Shown here: piece by piece, positions 55,209 through 63,099 of the stretch
Numbering within the stretch: the first letter of the stretch is position 1
Layout of the letters: every line of letters begins with the position of its first letter
Source of the DNA: Elusimicrobiota bacterium
GTDB lineage: Bacteria; Elusimicrobiota; Elusimicrobia; FEN-1173
Assembly (NCBI GenBank): GCA_016715645.1
Contig: JADJZR010000015.1
Location: forward strand, 1-64,000
Direction of reading: 5' to 3'
DNA: 64,000 bases
Translations under genes and position numbers: made by a program
Notes under the pieces: generated by a model
What the model saw: the letters and a program-made list of their open reading frames with translations, nothing else
What the model was told of the DNA's origin: nothing
The model's database searches: none

Positions 55209-56093
55209 CTACATAAACTCCTTAAGAGCCGCCTGCCAGTCCGAGTCCGAAAGACCCAGTTTATGCGTGACCAAAGGCCCGAACTCCGCCGTCGCGGGAT
55301 CTTGCTCTTCGTAAGTGGGCCGTTCCACTTGATAGAGCACCCCCAACGCGATCCGTTGATCCCAATCCAAGCTGGCCTTTAACGCCGCTTCCATACTGGT
55401 CGCGTCGTGCCCCTTTTCTTCCAGGCGATACACCCGCTCCCGAAACCAGGCATACGTGTTCATTTTGTTGTAGGTGACGCACGGGCTAAGCACGTCCACC
55501 AGGGAAAACCCCTTGTGGGCGATGGCCTTGGTCATGATCTCAGCCAACCCGTTTGCGTCGCCGGAAAAACCCCGGGCCACAAACGACGCGCCCCCCATCA
55601 ACGCAAGACCCAACGGGTTGAGGGCGTTTTCAATGTTGCCCCCGGGCGTGGATTTGGTTTTCACCGACCTGCTCGTGGTGGGCGAGGCCTGGCCGGTGGT
55701 GAGACCGTAGATTTGGTTGTTCATGACGATATAGGTCATGTTGATGTTCCGCCGAACCGCATGGATAAAATGGCCCACGCCGATGCCGTAACCGTCTCCG
55801 TCGCCGCCCGTGGCCACAACTGTCAACGCGTGGTTGCCCAATTTCACGCCCTGGGCCACGGCCACGCCCCGGCCGTGAAGAGTGTGCATGCCATACGAGT
55901 GGATAAAACCCGGCAGGTTGGACGAACAGCCAATGCCGCTGACCACCACCAGGTCTTTGGGATTGATGTTGAGCGTGGCACAGGCCGTTTGGAGCGAGTT
56001 TAATACGCCGAAATCGCCGCACCCAGGACACCAGGTGGGCTTGATTTCGGAACGGAATTTTGATGCCGCTTGAGGGGTTGCTAATTCAATCAT
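55209..56093 (-). CDS. korB: 2-oxoacid:ferredoxin oxidoreductase, beta subunit
   Basis: A 294-residue ThDP-binding subunit. It contains WCPGCGDFGVLNSL (first cluster-ligand Cys residues), SGIGCSSNLPGF, the ThDP motif GDGDGYGIGVGHFIHAVRR...VMNNQIYGLTTGQASPTT, and VDVLSPCVTYNK near 200. These features and size match 2-oxoglutarate (KorB) or related oxidoreductases, which oxidatively decarboxylate 2-oxoacids and reduce ferredoxin. Length and LTTGQ.SPT fit the 2-oxoglutarate type, but pyruvate or branched-chain substrates are not excluded. It follows the alpha gene by 23 nt. No delta ferredoxin subunit is adjacent. Confidence 0.9.
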   Translation of the reverse strand: MIELATPQAASKFRSEIKPTWCPGCGDFGVLNSLQTACATLNINPKDLVVVSGIGCSSNLPGFIHSYGMHTLHGRGVAVAQGVKLGNHALTVVATGGDGDGYGIGVGHFIHAVRRNINMTYIVMNNQIYGLTTGQASPTTSRSVKTKSTPGGNIENALNPLGLALMGGASFVARGFSGDANGLAEIMTKAIAHKGFSLVDVLSPCVTYNKMNTYAWFRERVYRLEEKGHDATSMEAALKASLDWDQRIALGVLYQVERPTYEEQDPATAEFGPLVTHKLGLSDSDWQAALKEFM

Positions 56094-56116
56094 GATTCGT
56101 TTCCTCCGAGGAATTT

Positions 56117-57943
56117 TTACGCGGTGACCGCGACGCGTTTAATGGGAATGTCCAACTCTGAAGACACCAAGTACTGAATGTCCGGGGCTCCCGGCTTTAA
56201 AAGCCCCTTCACCCGCTCCAACAACGGGGAAAAATTAAAAGGTTCCCCGTCGAACTTGCGGATGTGATGGGCCACCGTCAACCCGGTTTCCTGGCGCAAC
56301 AACTTGGCGAATAGACCGGAATAATTGTTTTCCACCAATACAGCTTTCTTGATGGACCGCCACTCTTTTGCGGCGGCTTCCGTGGGAAACGGCCAGGCCA
56401 CACGGAACTGAAGATGGTTAACTTTCAACCCTTCTTTTTCGAGGGCCAACCGGATGTTCTTTAAGGTTTTGTAAGTGGATCCCCAACCCACCAAGGTCAA
56501 ATCCGCCTCGGCGGGACCCTCTTTGACGATGGACTGAAACGCCAGTTCCCGCGCCAACCCATCCATTTTACGGAACCGTTTTTTCACCATTTTCACGCGC
56601 GTGCTGGGATTGGTGAAAATATCGGAGATCAACACTCCGTCCTCATCGTGTTCGTCGGAAGCGGCCACGTGCTGGCCCCCTTCCACGCCCGGAAACACCC
56701 GGGGCGACACACCCGAAGGGGTGTCGGCGTATCTCTTGTAGTCGGGTCCAACGGAACCCACCACCGGCCCCCGTTCGATGGGGACTTTGTTGGTCACGGC
56801 CTCGGGATCCACCGTTTCCAAATGCTCTGACAACAACAAGTCGGACAGCAAAATCACCGGGATCTGATATTTTTCCGCCACATTTAAAGATTGAACCGTG
56901 GCGTGAAACGCGTCTTCCACCGAAATGGGGGCGAACACGGCTTTGGGATATTCCCCCTGGCCGGCCCCGAGAGCTTGAAACAGGTCCCCCTGTTCGGTTT
57001 TCGTTGGCAACCCGGTGGAAGGACCTCCCCGCTGGACCAACACAGCCACCACAGGAATTTCGGTTATTCCGGAAAGGCCCAACGCTTCTGTCATCAAAGC
57101 GAACCCGCCGCCGCTGGTTCCCGTCATGGCCCGAACGCCCGAATAGCCCGCGCCGATGGCCATGTTAATGGAAGCGATTTCGTCCTCGCATTGTTTCATG
57201 ACAATGCCGTATTTCGCCGCCCGGGGCGCGAGCCAGTGCATGATGGCCGACGCTGGCGTCATGGGGTAAGCTGAATAAAAGGTGCATCCCCCAGCCACCG
57301 CCCCCAACGCAATAGCTTGGTTGGCGCCCATCAACATCCGAGCCTTTCCATCTCCTTTAAGAACGATGTCCTTGATGGGCTGGAATTTGGATTGGGCGTA
57401 TTCAAACCCTTTGCGGGCGACTTTTACGTTAAGATCGGCAATTTCAGCTTTTTTCTTGCCGAACTGGTCGCGAACCGCTTTTTCAAAAATGTCCCAGGAC
57501 AACCCCATCAAATAAATAAACACGCCTGAAGCCAATGTGTTTTGCATCACCGGGTTGCGGCCAAACTCGGCCGTGAGGTCGCCCACCGGCAAGCCATACG
57601 CCACGGTCCCCGCGGGAAGCGAGGCGGCGTCCAACTTAACTTTGTCGCTGTTAAACACGATGCCCCGTCCGACACCGGGTTGGATGGATTTAATGTGAAG
57701 ATCCACGGAATCCTGGTTGAGAGCGATCAGAAGATCAAAATTGTCCCCGTGGGTATAAACCGGCGCCGAAGCGGTTTGAAACTGATAAACCACGTGCCCC
57801 CCTCGAATAACCGACTGGTAAGAACTTTGGGCGAAATAATGGAGCCCGCTTCGACTGCATGTTTTAGCGAGAATATCGCCAGTGGACGCAACGCCGTCCC
57901 CCGCCGCTCCCCCGATCCAAACCACCGCTGATTGTCGTTCCAT
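56117..57943 (-). CDS. korA: 2-oxoacid:ferredoxin oxidoreductase, fused gamma-alpha subunit
   Basis: A 608-residue protein. The gamma domain comes first (VVWIGGAAGDGVASTGDILAKTCSRSGLHYFAQSSYQSVIRGGHVVYQF, about residues 5-60 by region), then the alpha domain from about 200 (GNQAIALGAVAGGCTFYSAYPMTPAS-type, with MTGTSGGGFALMTEALGLSG near 270 and the VQRGGPSTGLPTKTEQGDL signature near 300). The C-terminus has GWGSTYKTLKNI. I chose ATG 57943 because GGAGGTG precedes it by 9 nt; the frame is open to 57979. It forms a heterodimer with KorB. Confidence 0.9.
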   Translation of the reverse strand: MERQSAVVWIGGAAGDGVASTGDILAKTCSRSGLHYFAQSSYQSVIRGGHVVYQFQTASAPVYTHGDNFDLLIALNQDSVDLHIKSIQPGVGRGIVFNSDKVKLDAASLPAGTVAYGLPVGDLTAEFGRNPVMQNTLASGVFIYLMGLSWDIFEKAVRDQFGKKKAEIADLNVKVARKGFEYAQSKFQPIKDIVLKGDGKARMLMGANQAIALGAVAGGCTFYSAYPMTPASAIMHWLAPRAAKYGIVMKQCEDEIASINMAIGAGYSGVRAMTGTSGGGFALMTEALGLSGITEIPVVAVLVQRGGPSTGLPTKTEQGDLFQALGAGQGEYPKAVFAPISVEDAFHATVQSLNVAEKYQIPVILLSDLLLSEHLETVDPEAVTNKVPIERGPVVGSVGPDYKRYADTPSGVSPRVFPGVEGGQHVAASDEHDEDGVLISDIFTNPSTRVKMVKKRFRKMDGLARELAFQSIVKEGPAEADLTLVGWGSTYKTLKNIRLALEKEGLKVNHLQFRVAWPFPTEAAAKEWRSIKKAVLVENNYSGLFAKLLRQETGLTVAHHIRKFDGEPFNFSPLLERVKGLLKPGAPDIQYLVSSELDIPIKRVAVTA

Positions 57944-58099
57944 ACGATTGAACACCTCCATGGATTTAAATCCCGACAAATATTATCATATTTTTCCCAA
58001 AAAAAACAAAAATCCCCCCTCGTTTTGTTAAAATTATATAACAAAAGACGTCCTCGTAAATGGTCTTTAGTTTTACCTGCCCGGGGGCGCTGGGTGAAA

Positions 58100-58105
58100 T
58101 AAAAT
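58100..58105 (+). promoter_or_regulatory. -10 element abutting the DUF2062-type gene start
   Basis: TAAAAT ends 7 nt before the GTG at 58113, the same short spacing as at 23082, 26343, 50687 and 54570. No convincing -35 at the right distance, so the evidence is weaker here. Confidence 0.35.
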
Positions 58106-58112
58106 TGTCAAC

Positions 58113-58622
58113 GTGTTAGCCCTCAAAATTCTTGCCTCGTTTTTCAAAGCCCTTAACGAAAAGGCTTCCCCTCGCGCCATTGCGGGCGGGTTGGCTTTGG
58201 GTGCCATTATTGGATTAACTCCAAAAGGCAGTTTTCATAACGCCGTCGTCGTAATCCTTATTTTCCTCCTGCCTGTGAACAAGAGCGCGTCGCTGGTTTC
58301 GGCGGGGATTTTTACATTATGCTCGTACCTGGGCGACCCGCTTTTTAATGCCATCGGCGAGGCGCTGTTGACCGCGTCGGCCCTATCCCCCCTGTGGACA
58401 TCCCTTTACAACACCCCGGTGATCCCTTGGACCCGGTTTAACAACACTCTGGTCCTGGGAAGCCTTCTTTTTTCCTTGTTCATTTTTTACCCGCTGTTTT
58501 GGGGAACTGTTCGGTTTGTGGCGGTGTACCGGGAACGGGTCGTGGCGGTCTCGTCCAAGTGGAAAATAGTCCAGGTTCTCCGGGTATCCAAATTTTACGC
58601 CCTCTACGAGAGCCTCTCATGA
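58113..58622 (+). CDS. Membrane protein of the DUF2062/TIGR03546-like family
   Basis: A 169-residue protein: ASPRAIAGGLALGAIIGLTPKGSFHN near 19, an SPRxIAxGxAxGxxxGxxP pattern typical of DUF2062-type proteins, then hydrophobic helices with GDPLFNAIGEALL and a C-terminal pair. No ribosome-binding site is visible at GTG 58113. It overlaps the next gene by 4 nt (ATGA). As I recall, members of this family are found next to large proteins like the following one (TIGR03545), so the pair is probably functional together; the role is unknown. Confidence 0.75.
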   Translation: MLALKILASFFKALNEKASPRAIAGGLALGAIIGLTPKGSFHNAVVVILIFLLPVNKSASLVSAGIFTLCSYLGDPLFNAIGEALLTASALSPLWTSLYNTPVIPWTRFNNTLVLGSLLFSLFIFYPLFWGTVRFVAVYRERVVAVSSKWKIVQVLRVSKFYALYESLS

Positions 58623-60427
58623 TCCGCTGGGGCCGACTGGCCGTTCTCCTGACACCCATCGTCCTTATTTGGGTGGGGACCCACTTCTTCCTGGATAGTA
58701 CCATTAAAAACGCCATCGAAACTGTCGGCACAAAAGCCGTGGGCGCTAAAGTGGATGTGGGCAACGTGAACACAAGTTTTTGGCGCCTGTCGGCCAAAAT
58801 TTCCGACCTGGCCGTGACCGACCCGGACGAACCAATGACCAACGCAGTAGAAATTAAATCCCTCCGCTTGAAGGCCGGGGCGAAGCCCCTCTTTTGGAAA
58901 AAAGTCATCGTGGAACGGGCGGAAATAGTGGGGATTCGAACAGGAACGCCCCGCAAAAGGTCCGGGGCGATAGCGGTTTCCGACACACCGAAAGAAGCCC
59001 CTTCGGCCGTCGAAGAAACCGCCAAGGAGATCGCCTCCTCGGCGGTGGCAAACCTCAAAGACGCCTACGATCCCGAAAAACTCGTCTTGCCGGAGAATCT
59101 CGCCTCGCATCAAAAAGCTCTGGTCGAAAAAGAGCGCCTCACCGCAATGGCCGACCAATGGAAAGCCCGCGGAGAGTCCCTGGACGTGAAAGGAATCTCC
59201 ACCCGAGGCCAAGCGTTCATCGAGAAAGTCAAAAATGAAAAGTTTTCCGGCCTGGAAGGAGTCGCCAAAGCCCAGGCCCTGATCAAAGAGGGGCAATCGC
59301 TCAAGTCCGACCTGGCCGCGGCTCAGAAAGAAGTTAAAAGCTTAGGGGCTGATTTAAAAAATGAAATGGCCGCCGCCAAAACCGTCCTTAAAGACATAGA
59401 CCGGCTTCGCCGCCAAGACATCGACGCCGCCCTCCGCCAGATAAAAAGCGGGTTTTCAACGGAAGGCTTGACCAAAGGATTGCTCGGCCCGGTTTGGTTT
59501 GAGAAATTACAAAAGGCACTCGGCTGGATCGAAAAAGGCCGAAAACTGGCGGGTGGTCCATCAGGCGAAAAAGCGCCCCCCCCTCCTTCGGCCAACCGAA
59601 AAGGCCGGGATGTATTGTTCCCGTTCCACTATCGTTGGCCCACGTTCCATTTGGAACAAGCAACCCTGGACGGCGAAACCCCCGGCGGGGTTGTCTACAA
59701 GGGAACGCTCACCGATGTGGGGACCGACCCCGTTTTGGTCGGCAAACCCACGGTCCTTGATGTGGCCGGCCAAACCGGAGCACGGTCTCTCACGCTCCGG
59801 GCATCTCTGGATTTGTCTAAAAAAACGGCCGAAACGTCCGTGCGATCCCTTTATTCCGGCGTTCCCTTGGAAGGGACCTCGTTGGGGTCCGTCAATGGCA
59901 ACGCCGTCTCCATTGCCCAAGGAAAAGGGTCGGTGAGCGCCGACCTGATGGCCCGCGGGCCCGACCTGTCCGGCACCATCGACCTTCAGGCCTCCCCGAT
60001 CAAACTGACCCTCTCAAGCCAAAAAACGGACCGGGTTTCCGCGGCACTGGGGAACGTGCTGGCCGGCCTATCGGAAGCAACAATAAAATTAAACGTGTCC
60101 GGATCGATGACCCAGCCCCGATTTGCCATAACGTCGTCCATTGACAACCAGTTGCGCGGCGCCCTCAAAGGAGCCATGGACCAGGAAACGGCCAAACTCC
60201 GGGCCGATGTGGAAAAAGCGATCAACGACCGGGTGGGTGAAGAAACCGAAAAACTTTCGGCCCTCGTCGAAAAAAATGCCGCCATCGCTCTGGACAAGTT
60301 AAACCTTAACGATAAACAGTTGGGCGATATTCAAGAAAAATTAAACAAAGCCCTGGACGATTTGGCCGGAACCGGAACGAAAAAGCTAAAAATTCCGGAC
60401 TTGAAAGAACTGTTCAAGAAAAAATAA
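58619..60427 (+). CDS. Large AsmA-like/TIGR03545-type envelope protein
   Basis: A 602-residue protein with one N-terminal membrane anchor (MIRWGRLAVLLTPIVLIWVGTHFFLD). Next comes KVDVGNVNTSFWRLSAKISDLAVTDPDEPMTN, an AsmA/DUF748-like beta repeat, then a long charged coiled coil (about 130-310), and again beta-rich repeats (FHYRWPTFHLEQATLDGE, GTIDLQASPIKLTLSSQK). The C-terminus is helical. It likely lies in the periplasm. I chose ATG 58619, overlapping the previous stop, over an upstream frame start at 58499 that would sit inside the previous gene. AsmA-like proteins are linked to lipid transport between membranes; whether this one acts so is speculative. Confidence 0.78.
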   Translation: MIRWGRLAVLLTPIVLIWVGTHFFLDSTIKNAIETVGTKAVGAKVDVGNVNTSFWRLSAKISDLAVTDPDEPMTNAVEIKSLRLKAGAKPLFWKKVIVERAEIVGIRTGTPRKRSGAIAVSDTPKEAPSAVEETAKEIASSAVANLKDAYDPEKLVLPENLASHQKALVEKERLTAMADQWKARGESLDVKGISTRGQAFIEKVKNEKFSGLEGVAKAQALIKEGQSLKSDLAAAQKEVKSLGADLKNEMAAAKTVLKDIDRLRRQDIDAALRQIKSGFSTEGLTKGLLGPVWFEKLQKALGWIEKGRKLAGGPSGEKAPPPPSANRKGRDVLFPFHYRWPTFHLEQATLDGETPGGVVYKGTLTDVGTDPVLVGKPTVLDVAGQTGARSLTLRASLDLSKKTAETSVRSLYSGVPLEGTSLGSVNGNAVSIAQGKGSVSADLMARGPDLSGTIDLQASPIKLTLSSQKTDRVSAALGNVLAGLSEATIKLNVSGSMTQPRFAITSSIDNQLRGALKGAMDQETAKLRADVEKAINDRVGEETEKLSALVEKNAAIALDKLNLNDKQLGDIQEKLNKALDDLAGTGTKKLKIPDLKELFKKK

Positions 60428-60445
60428 TGTCTCAAGGAGACGGTT

Positions 60446-60769
60446 ATGTCGGTTCCTGAACAACTGAGCGGAGTGACGGTTAAACTCAAAGCCAATGTGT
60501 ATTTTGATGGGAAAGTGGTCAGCCACACTCTCCTCTTTCCCGACGGAAAAAAGAAAACCGTGGGCCTCATCTATCCCGGATCGTTTCATTTCAACACAGA
60601 CGCCGCGGAACGGATGGACATCCTGGCCGGATCCTGCCGGATCCAACAGGATGGTGAAACGGCCTGGTCCACATTTTCGGCCGGGACCCATTTCACCGTT
60701 GCGGCCAAGTCGGGGTTCCAGATCGTTGTGGAGTCGGGTCAGGCGGAATACCTTTGCAGTTTCGAATAG
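60446..60769 (+). CDS. ppnP: Pyrimidine/purine nucleoside phosphorylase
   Basis: A 107-residue cupin (DUF1255, YaiE/PpnP family) that phosphorolyses several nucleosides to base and ribose 1-phosphate. The sequence follows the family closely: ANVYFDGKVVSHTLLFPDGKKKTVGLIYPGSFHFNTDAAERMDILAG and GTHFTVAAKSGFQIVVE as regions, with the terminal YLCSFE. AAGGAG precedes the ATG. Preceded by the large envelope protein and overlapping msrB by 16 nt. Confidence 0.9.
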   Translation: MSVPEQLSGVTVKLKANVYFDGKVVSHTLLFPDGKKKTVGLIYPGSFHFNTDAAERMDILAGSCRIQQDGETAWSTFSAGTHFTVAAKSGFQIVVESGQAEYLCSFE

Positions 60770-61275
60770 CGCGGCTATTTTTCTCGCTCCCCCTTTGGAC
60801 GGGTCTGTTTTTGGTTGGACACCCCCGCGCCGCCTCAGTGGAAATCAAAGTGACACCCGCGAAAAGGAATAATACGATGACCAAATCAACCCTGCCTGCC
60901 AACGAAGAGGAATGGAAATCGGCCCTAACCCCCGCGCAGTTTTGTATCATGCGCCAGAAGGGCACCGAAGCCCCCTTTAAAAACGCTTATTGGAACCACC
61001 ATGAAAAGGGCACCTATTACTGCGCGGGTTGTCGAACCGCCCTTTTTAAGTCGGCGGCCAAATTTGATTCGGGGACCGGCTGGCCCAGTTTTTTCCAGCC
61101 CGTTTCCGATGAGGTGATTCGGGAATCGGTGGACACAGAGCACGGAATGGTGAGAACGGAAGTTGTTTGCCAAAAGTGCGGGTCCCACTTGGGCCATGTG
61201 TTCAACGACGGCCCGGCCCCGACCGGCCGGAGATATTGCATCAACTCCGCGTCGTTAAAATTCATAAAGGATTAA
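60754..61275 (+). CDS. msrB: Peptide-methionine (R)-S-oxide reductase, probably exported
   Basis: A 173-residue SelR/MsrB enzyme. Two zinc CxxC pairs are present (YYCAGCRTALF and VVCQKCGSHLG), with GTGWPSFFQPV and the catalytic Cys in RRYCINSASLKF near the end. The start at 60754 adds a hydrophobic N-terminus (IARLFFSLPLWTGLFLVGHPRAAS) that looks like a signal peptide, placing the enzyme in the envelope. An internal ATG at 60877 (MTKSTLPANEEEW) would give a cytoplasmic form. The upstream start overlaps ppnP by 16 nt. Confidence 0.9.
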   Translation: MQFRIARLFFSLPLWTGLFLVGHPRAASVEIKVTPAKRNNTMTKSTLPANEEEWKSALTPAQFCIMRQKGTEAPFKNAYWNHHEKGTYYCAGCRTALFKSAAKFDSGTGWPSFFQPVSDEVIRESVDTEHGMVRTEVVCQKCGSHLGHVFNDGPAPTGRRYCINSASLKFIKD

Positions 61276-61280
61276 CTTTA

Positions 61281-61790
61281 ATGGTGACCCGTCCCGACCC
61301 CGACGATTACTTTATGGGCATTGCCATGGCCGTGCGCCGGCGCGCCAATTGCCGGGGCAGTCGGGTGGGCGCCATCATTGTGGTGGACAAACGCATCGTG
61401 TCCACCGGATACAACGGCACGCCCGAAGGCATGACAAACTGTTTGGACGGCGGGTGCGAACGGTGCGCCAACCGGGCCTCTTACCCGTCCGGCACAGGAT
61501 ATGACCTGTGCATCTGCGTTCACGCCGAACAAAACGCCCTGCTGGCGGCGGCGCGGTTCGGTATCTCGGTGGCGGGCGGAACCCTTTACACCACCACACA
61601 ACCCTGTTTTGGATGTGTGAAAGAAATGCTCCAAGCCAAGATCCGCAAAGTCTATTATTTGCATCCCTGGGTACACCCGGACCCTGCCGTGGCTGACGAG
61701 TATAAAAAAATCGCGGCCCGCCTTCCGGAAGGATTGGAGCACTTGAACGTGGCCGATCCCGACTCAGCCTGGGCTCGCAACAAAGGCTAA
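61281..61790 (+). CDS. dCMP deaminase / ComEB-like cytidine deaminase-family protein
   Basis: A 169-residue zinc deaminase. It opens DYFMGIAMAVRRRANCRGSRVGA, then VSTGYNGTPEGMTNC, the Cys-rich insert GGCERCANRA typical of dCMP deaminases, the zinc and catalytic motif VHAEQNAL near 80 and the PCFGC motif near 108. It would supply dUMP for dTMP synthesis. The frame is open upstream to 61167, but ATG 61281 matches the family and stands 5 nt after msrB. Fits an operon with ychF. Confidence 0.9.
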   Translation: MVTRPDPDDYFMGIAMAVRRRANCRGSRVGAIIVVDKRIVSTGYNGTPEGMTNCLDGGCERCANRASYPSGTGYDLCICVHAEQNALLAAARFGISVAGGTLYTTTQPCFGCVKEMLQAKIRKVYYLHPWVHPDPAVADEYKKIAARLPEGLEHLNVADPDSAWARNKG

Positions 61791-61798
61791 TCAAAATC

Positions 61799-62872
61799 AT
61801 GGACATCGGCATTGTCGGACTTCCCAACGTTGGAAAATCCACCCTCTTTAACGCCTTAACGGGGGCGGCCGCTGCCGCCAGTAATTTTCCGTTCACCACC
61901 ATTGACCCCAATGTGGGGATTGTTCCTTTGGCGGACGATCGGCTGACGGTGTTGGGCAACATGTTTTCCAGCGAAAAGGTCACCCCCGGCGGAATCAAGT
62001 TCGTGGACATCGCCGGCTTGGTTAAAGGGGCCAGCCAGGGCGAGGGGTTGGGCAATAAGTTTTTATCTCACATCCGCGCCGTGGACGCGGTGGCCCACGT
62101 GGTCCGCTGTTTTCGCGACCCCAACGTCATCAACGTGCTCGGTGCATTAAACCCCGGCGAAGCCGCCGACATCATCGAGACCGAACTGCTGTTGGCCGAT
62201 TTACAACAAGCCGAAAAAGCGCTCGAGAAACTTCAAGGACCGATCCGGTCCGGCGACAAAAAAGCCAAAGAACGGGCTGAAACCATCGAAGGGCTGATCA
62301 AAGGGTTCAAAGAGGGACGTTCGGCCCGATCCCAAAACGTTCCGGCGGACATTCAATTGGAACAGGGCTTTTTAACCGGTAAACCCGTGTTGTATGTGGC
62401 CAACACGGATGAACAGGGCGCCGACCCCGCGTTGCTCAGCGCGTTAGAAACCCGGGCCAAAACCGAAAATGCCCGCGTGGTCACGTTGTGCGCGAAAATT
62501 GAAGCGGAAATTGTTCAGTTGCCATCTGAAGAACGGGTTTCTTATTACGAGTCCGCCGGAATTCAAGAGCCGGGACTGGCTCGGTTGGCTCGGGCAGGCA
62601 AAGAATTGCTGGGCCTTATTTCTTTTTTTACGGCCGGTCCCCAGGAAACCCGAGCGTGGGTTATCCCCCGCGGAACAAAGGCCGTGAAAGCCGCCGGAAA
62701 AATTCACACGGACATCGAACGGGGATTTATCCGCGCGGAACTGTATAAATACGACGACCTGGTGCGGTTGGGATCGTACAAAGCTTTACAGGAAAAAGGC
62801 CTCGTTTCGGTCGAAGGGAAAGACTATGAAATGAAAGATGGCGACGTGGTCTATTTTCGGTTCAACGTGTAA
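61799..62872 (+). CDS. ychF: Ribosome-binding ATPase YchF (Obg-family)
   Basis: A 357-residue Obg-like NTPase. Walker A is IVGLPNVGKSTLFNALTG at residue 5, with FTTIDPNVG (G2), DIAGLVKGASQGEGLGNKFL (G3) and YVANTDE (NxDE in place of NKxD, the reason it prefers ATP). A coiled-coil insert lies near 135-185 and the C-terminal TGS domain has TKAVKAAGKIHTDIERGFIRAEL. It associates with ribosomes. Intact. Confidence 0.95.
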   Translation: MDIGIVGLPNVGKSTLFNALTGAAAAASNFPFTTIDPNVGIVPLADDRLTVLGNMFSSEKVTPGGIKFVDIAGLVKGASQGEGLGNKFLSHIRAVDAVAHVVRCFRDPNVINVLGALNPGEAADIIETELLLADLQQAEKALEKLQGPIRSGDKKAKERAETIEGLIKGFKEGRSARSQNVPADIQLEQGFLTGKPVLYVANTDEQGADPALLSALETRAKTENARVVTLCAKIEAEIVQLPSEERVSYYESAGIQEPGLARLARAGKELLGLISFFTAGPQETRAWVIPRGTKAVKAAGKIHTDIERGFIRAELYKYDDLVRLGSYKALQEKGLVSVEGKDYEMKDGDVVYFRFNV

Positions 62873-62880
62873 AGGGACCC

Positions 62881-63099
62881 ATGCCTCAAGACAAAGAAAA
62901 ACTGGAAAATCACAAAACTCTGATCTTGAAAATCTTCGCATTTTCAGGATGGGCGTTGGCCATTGCGTCGTTGTTTTTGGGATCGTATTCCCTCAACAAA
63001 ATGCACCTGGAAATCGTGGCCATGCAACAGGAAAACAAGGAATTGAAATTAAGCCTCGAACGGGCCCGGGCTCGACAGCAGTTTCCTCAAGAACAATAA
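62881..63099 (+). CDS. Small membrane protein with C-terminal coiled coil
   Basis: A 72-residue protein: charged N-terminus, one membrane helix at about 18-38 (IFAFSGWALAIASLFLGSYSL) and a heptad-rich tail (IVAMQQENKELKLSLERARARQ). GGGACCC just before the ATG is a weak ribosome-binding site, and it starts 8 nt after ychF. No family recognised. Its end overlaps the convergent epimerase gene by 13 nt. Confidence 0.6.
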   Translation: MPQDKEKLENHKTLILKIFAFSGWALAIASLFLGSYSLNKMHLEIVAMQQENKELKLSLERARARQQFPQEQ

